Shown in pieces: positions 63,448-64,000 of a DNA stretch of 64,000 nucleotides. The position numbers and the translations under genes are program-made. Origin of the DNA: Methylobacterium sp. Leaf108 (GTDB lineage Bacteria; Pseudomonadota; Alphaproteobacteria; Rhizobiales; Beijerinckiaceae); NCBI RefSeq assembly GCF_001423265.1, contig NZ_LMND01000031.1, positions 1,797-65,796 of the forward strand, read 5' to 3'. The notes under the pieces were generated by a model. It made no database searches. It was not told where the DNA came from and saw nothing but the letters and a program-made list of their open reading frames with translations. Every line of letters begins with the position of its first letter. The stretch's first letter is position 1.

Positions 63448-64000
63448 GGCTCCAGATCGGCTACGTCCCGCTCCTCGATGCGGCCGCGCTGATCGCGGCG
63501 GTGAAGCTCGGCTTCACGGCCCAGGAGGGGCTCGCCGTGGACCTCGTGCCGGTGCCGTCCTGGGCGACCCTGCGCGACAGGCTGGCGCTCGGCCACCTCG
63601 ACGGGGCGCACATGCTGGCGCCGCTGGCGGTGGCGAGCGCGCTCGGCCTCAGCGGCCTGGAGACGCCGCTGATCGTGCCGATCGCGCTCAACCTCAACGG
63701 CAACGCCATCACCGTGTCGATGCCGGTCTGGGAGGCGATGGCCGTCACCGACGGCAGCGACGCGGGCACCGTGGCCCGGGCCTTCGCCGGCGTCGCCCGG
63801 CGCCGGTCGGGGGAGGGCAGGCCGCTCGTCATCGGCACCGTGCACCCGTTCTCCAGCCACACCTACCAGCTCCGGCGCTTCGCCGAACTCGGCGGCCTCG
63901 ACCTGGACGAGGGCGTCCACCTCGTGGTGATCCCGCCGCCGCAGATCGCCGAGGCGCTGCAGCGCCGGCTCATCGACGGGTTCTGCGTCGGCAGCCCCTG
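63444..64000 (+). CDS. nasS: NasS-type nitrate/nitrite sensor (NrtA/CmpA family), 5' part
   Basis: 185 codons to the window end, partial at the 3' side. MRLQIGYVPLLDAAALIAAV, KLGFTAQEGLAVDLVPVPSW, DGAHMLAPLAVASALGLSGL and VIGTVHPFSSHTYQLRRFAE are NrtA/CmpA substrate-binding blocks. There is no signal peptide or lipobox, unlike an ABC-transporter binding protein, so a cytoplasmic NasS sensor is the better call. Without nitrate, NasS holds NasT. The ATG overlaps the nasT stop (ATGA), showing coupling. Nitrate/nitrite assimilation genes are expected further right. Confidence 0.88.
   Translation, partial: MRLQIGYVPLLDAAALIAAVKLGFTAQEGLAVDLVPVPSWATLRDRLALGHLDGAHMLAPLAVASALGLSGLETPLIVPIALNLNGNAITVSMPVWEAMAVTDGSDAGTVARAFAGVARRRSGEGRPLVIGTVHPFSSHTYQLRRFAELGGLDLDEGVHLVVIPPPQIAEALQRRLIDGFCVGSP

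Overview
The window reads as a chromosomal stretch of a high-GC alphaproteobacterium, most likely a Methylobacteriaceae member (Methylobacterium/Methylorubrum). Pointers are the Ros/MucR-type regulator, the argD-argF-hslO-apaG gene content, a fused transaldolase/phosphoglucose isomerase in a pentose-phosphate operon with GH15 and 6-phosphogluconate dehydrogenase, NasT/NasS nitrate sensing, SfnG/SfnB organosulfur genes and strong G/C third-position bias. This is inferred from gene content; no 16S or tRNA gene is visible. Most genes are housekeeping or metabolic, and I see no CRISPR array, prophage, secretion system or recognisable defence island.

Layout. 1-4.6 kb: the tail of an ISL3-type transposase with a candidate element end, then a divergent pair (a polytopic spermidine-synthase-like protein and a TylF/zinc-ribbon/methyltransferase fusion), probably accessory DNA. 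4.6-9.7 kb: a repeat-bearing exported protein, acrylyl-CoA reductase, a Gre-factor paralogue, a LysR regulator, WrbA and Sua5/TsaC. 9.9-16.2 kb: a likely acyl-CoA catabolic operon (acyl-CoA dehydrogenase, crotonase, two SDRs) interrupted by a striking 7-bp microsatellite, then CorA and a SRAP protein. 16.3-23 kb: prolyl oligopeptidase, PRISE-like SDR, DUF5872 protein, argC, a DUF1348 protein and a zinc-finger-degenerate MucR. 23.2-28.3 kb: MFS exporter, transglutaminase-like protein, and the dimethylsulfone genes sfnG and sfnB. 28.4-35.8 kb: LolA, a frameshifted membrane-domain-less FtsK, glutamine-dependent NAD synthetase, a small unknown protein and a PilZ protein.

35.9-41.7 kb: HIT protein, CDF transporter, an overlapping three-gene operon (FemAB-like acyltransferase, M20 amidohydrolase, glutathione peroxidase) and a RidA-GDPD pair. 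42-50.2 kb: argD-argF, an inserted TacA/TacT-like toxin-antitoxin module, hslO, an Arg-rich exported repeat protein, and an apaG-argE-speG operon on the other strand. 50.3-52.5 kb: a small membrane protein, dCTP deaminase and a proline-rich single-span protein. 52.7-61.8 kb: a pentose-phosphate block on the minus strand (GH15, tkt, tal-pgi, gnd, pgl). 62-64 kb: a membrane-anchored unknown, then nasT and the start of nasS, cut by the window edge.

Functional themes: (i) arginine biosynthesis is spread over three places (argC; argD-argF; argE) with speG next to argE; (ii) short-chain acyl-CoA and organosulfur metabolism (acuI, DmdC-like dehydrogenase, crotonase, SDRs, sfnG/sfnB); (iii) the non-oxidative pentose-phosphate/hexose block; (iv) nitrate-responsive antitermination. 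The observations most worth following are the FtsK frameshift, the zinc-ligand-less MucR, the NasT pseudo-receiver (His at the phospho-acceptor position), the heptamer microsatellite holding a stop codon, the toxin-antitoxin insertion between argF and hslO, and the two repeat-bearing exported proteins.
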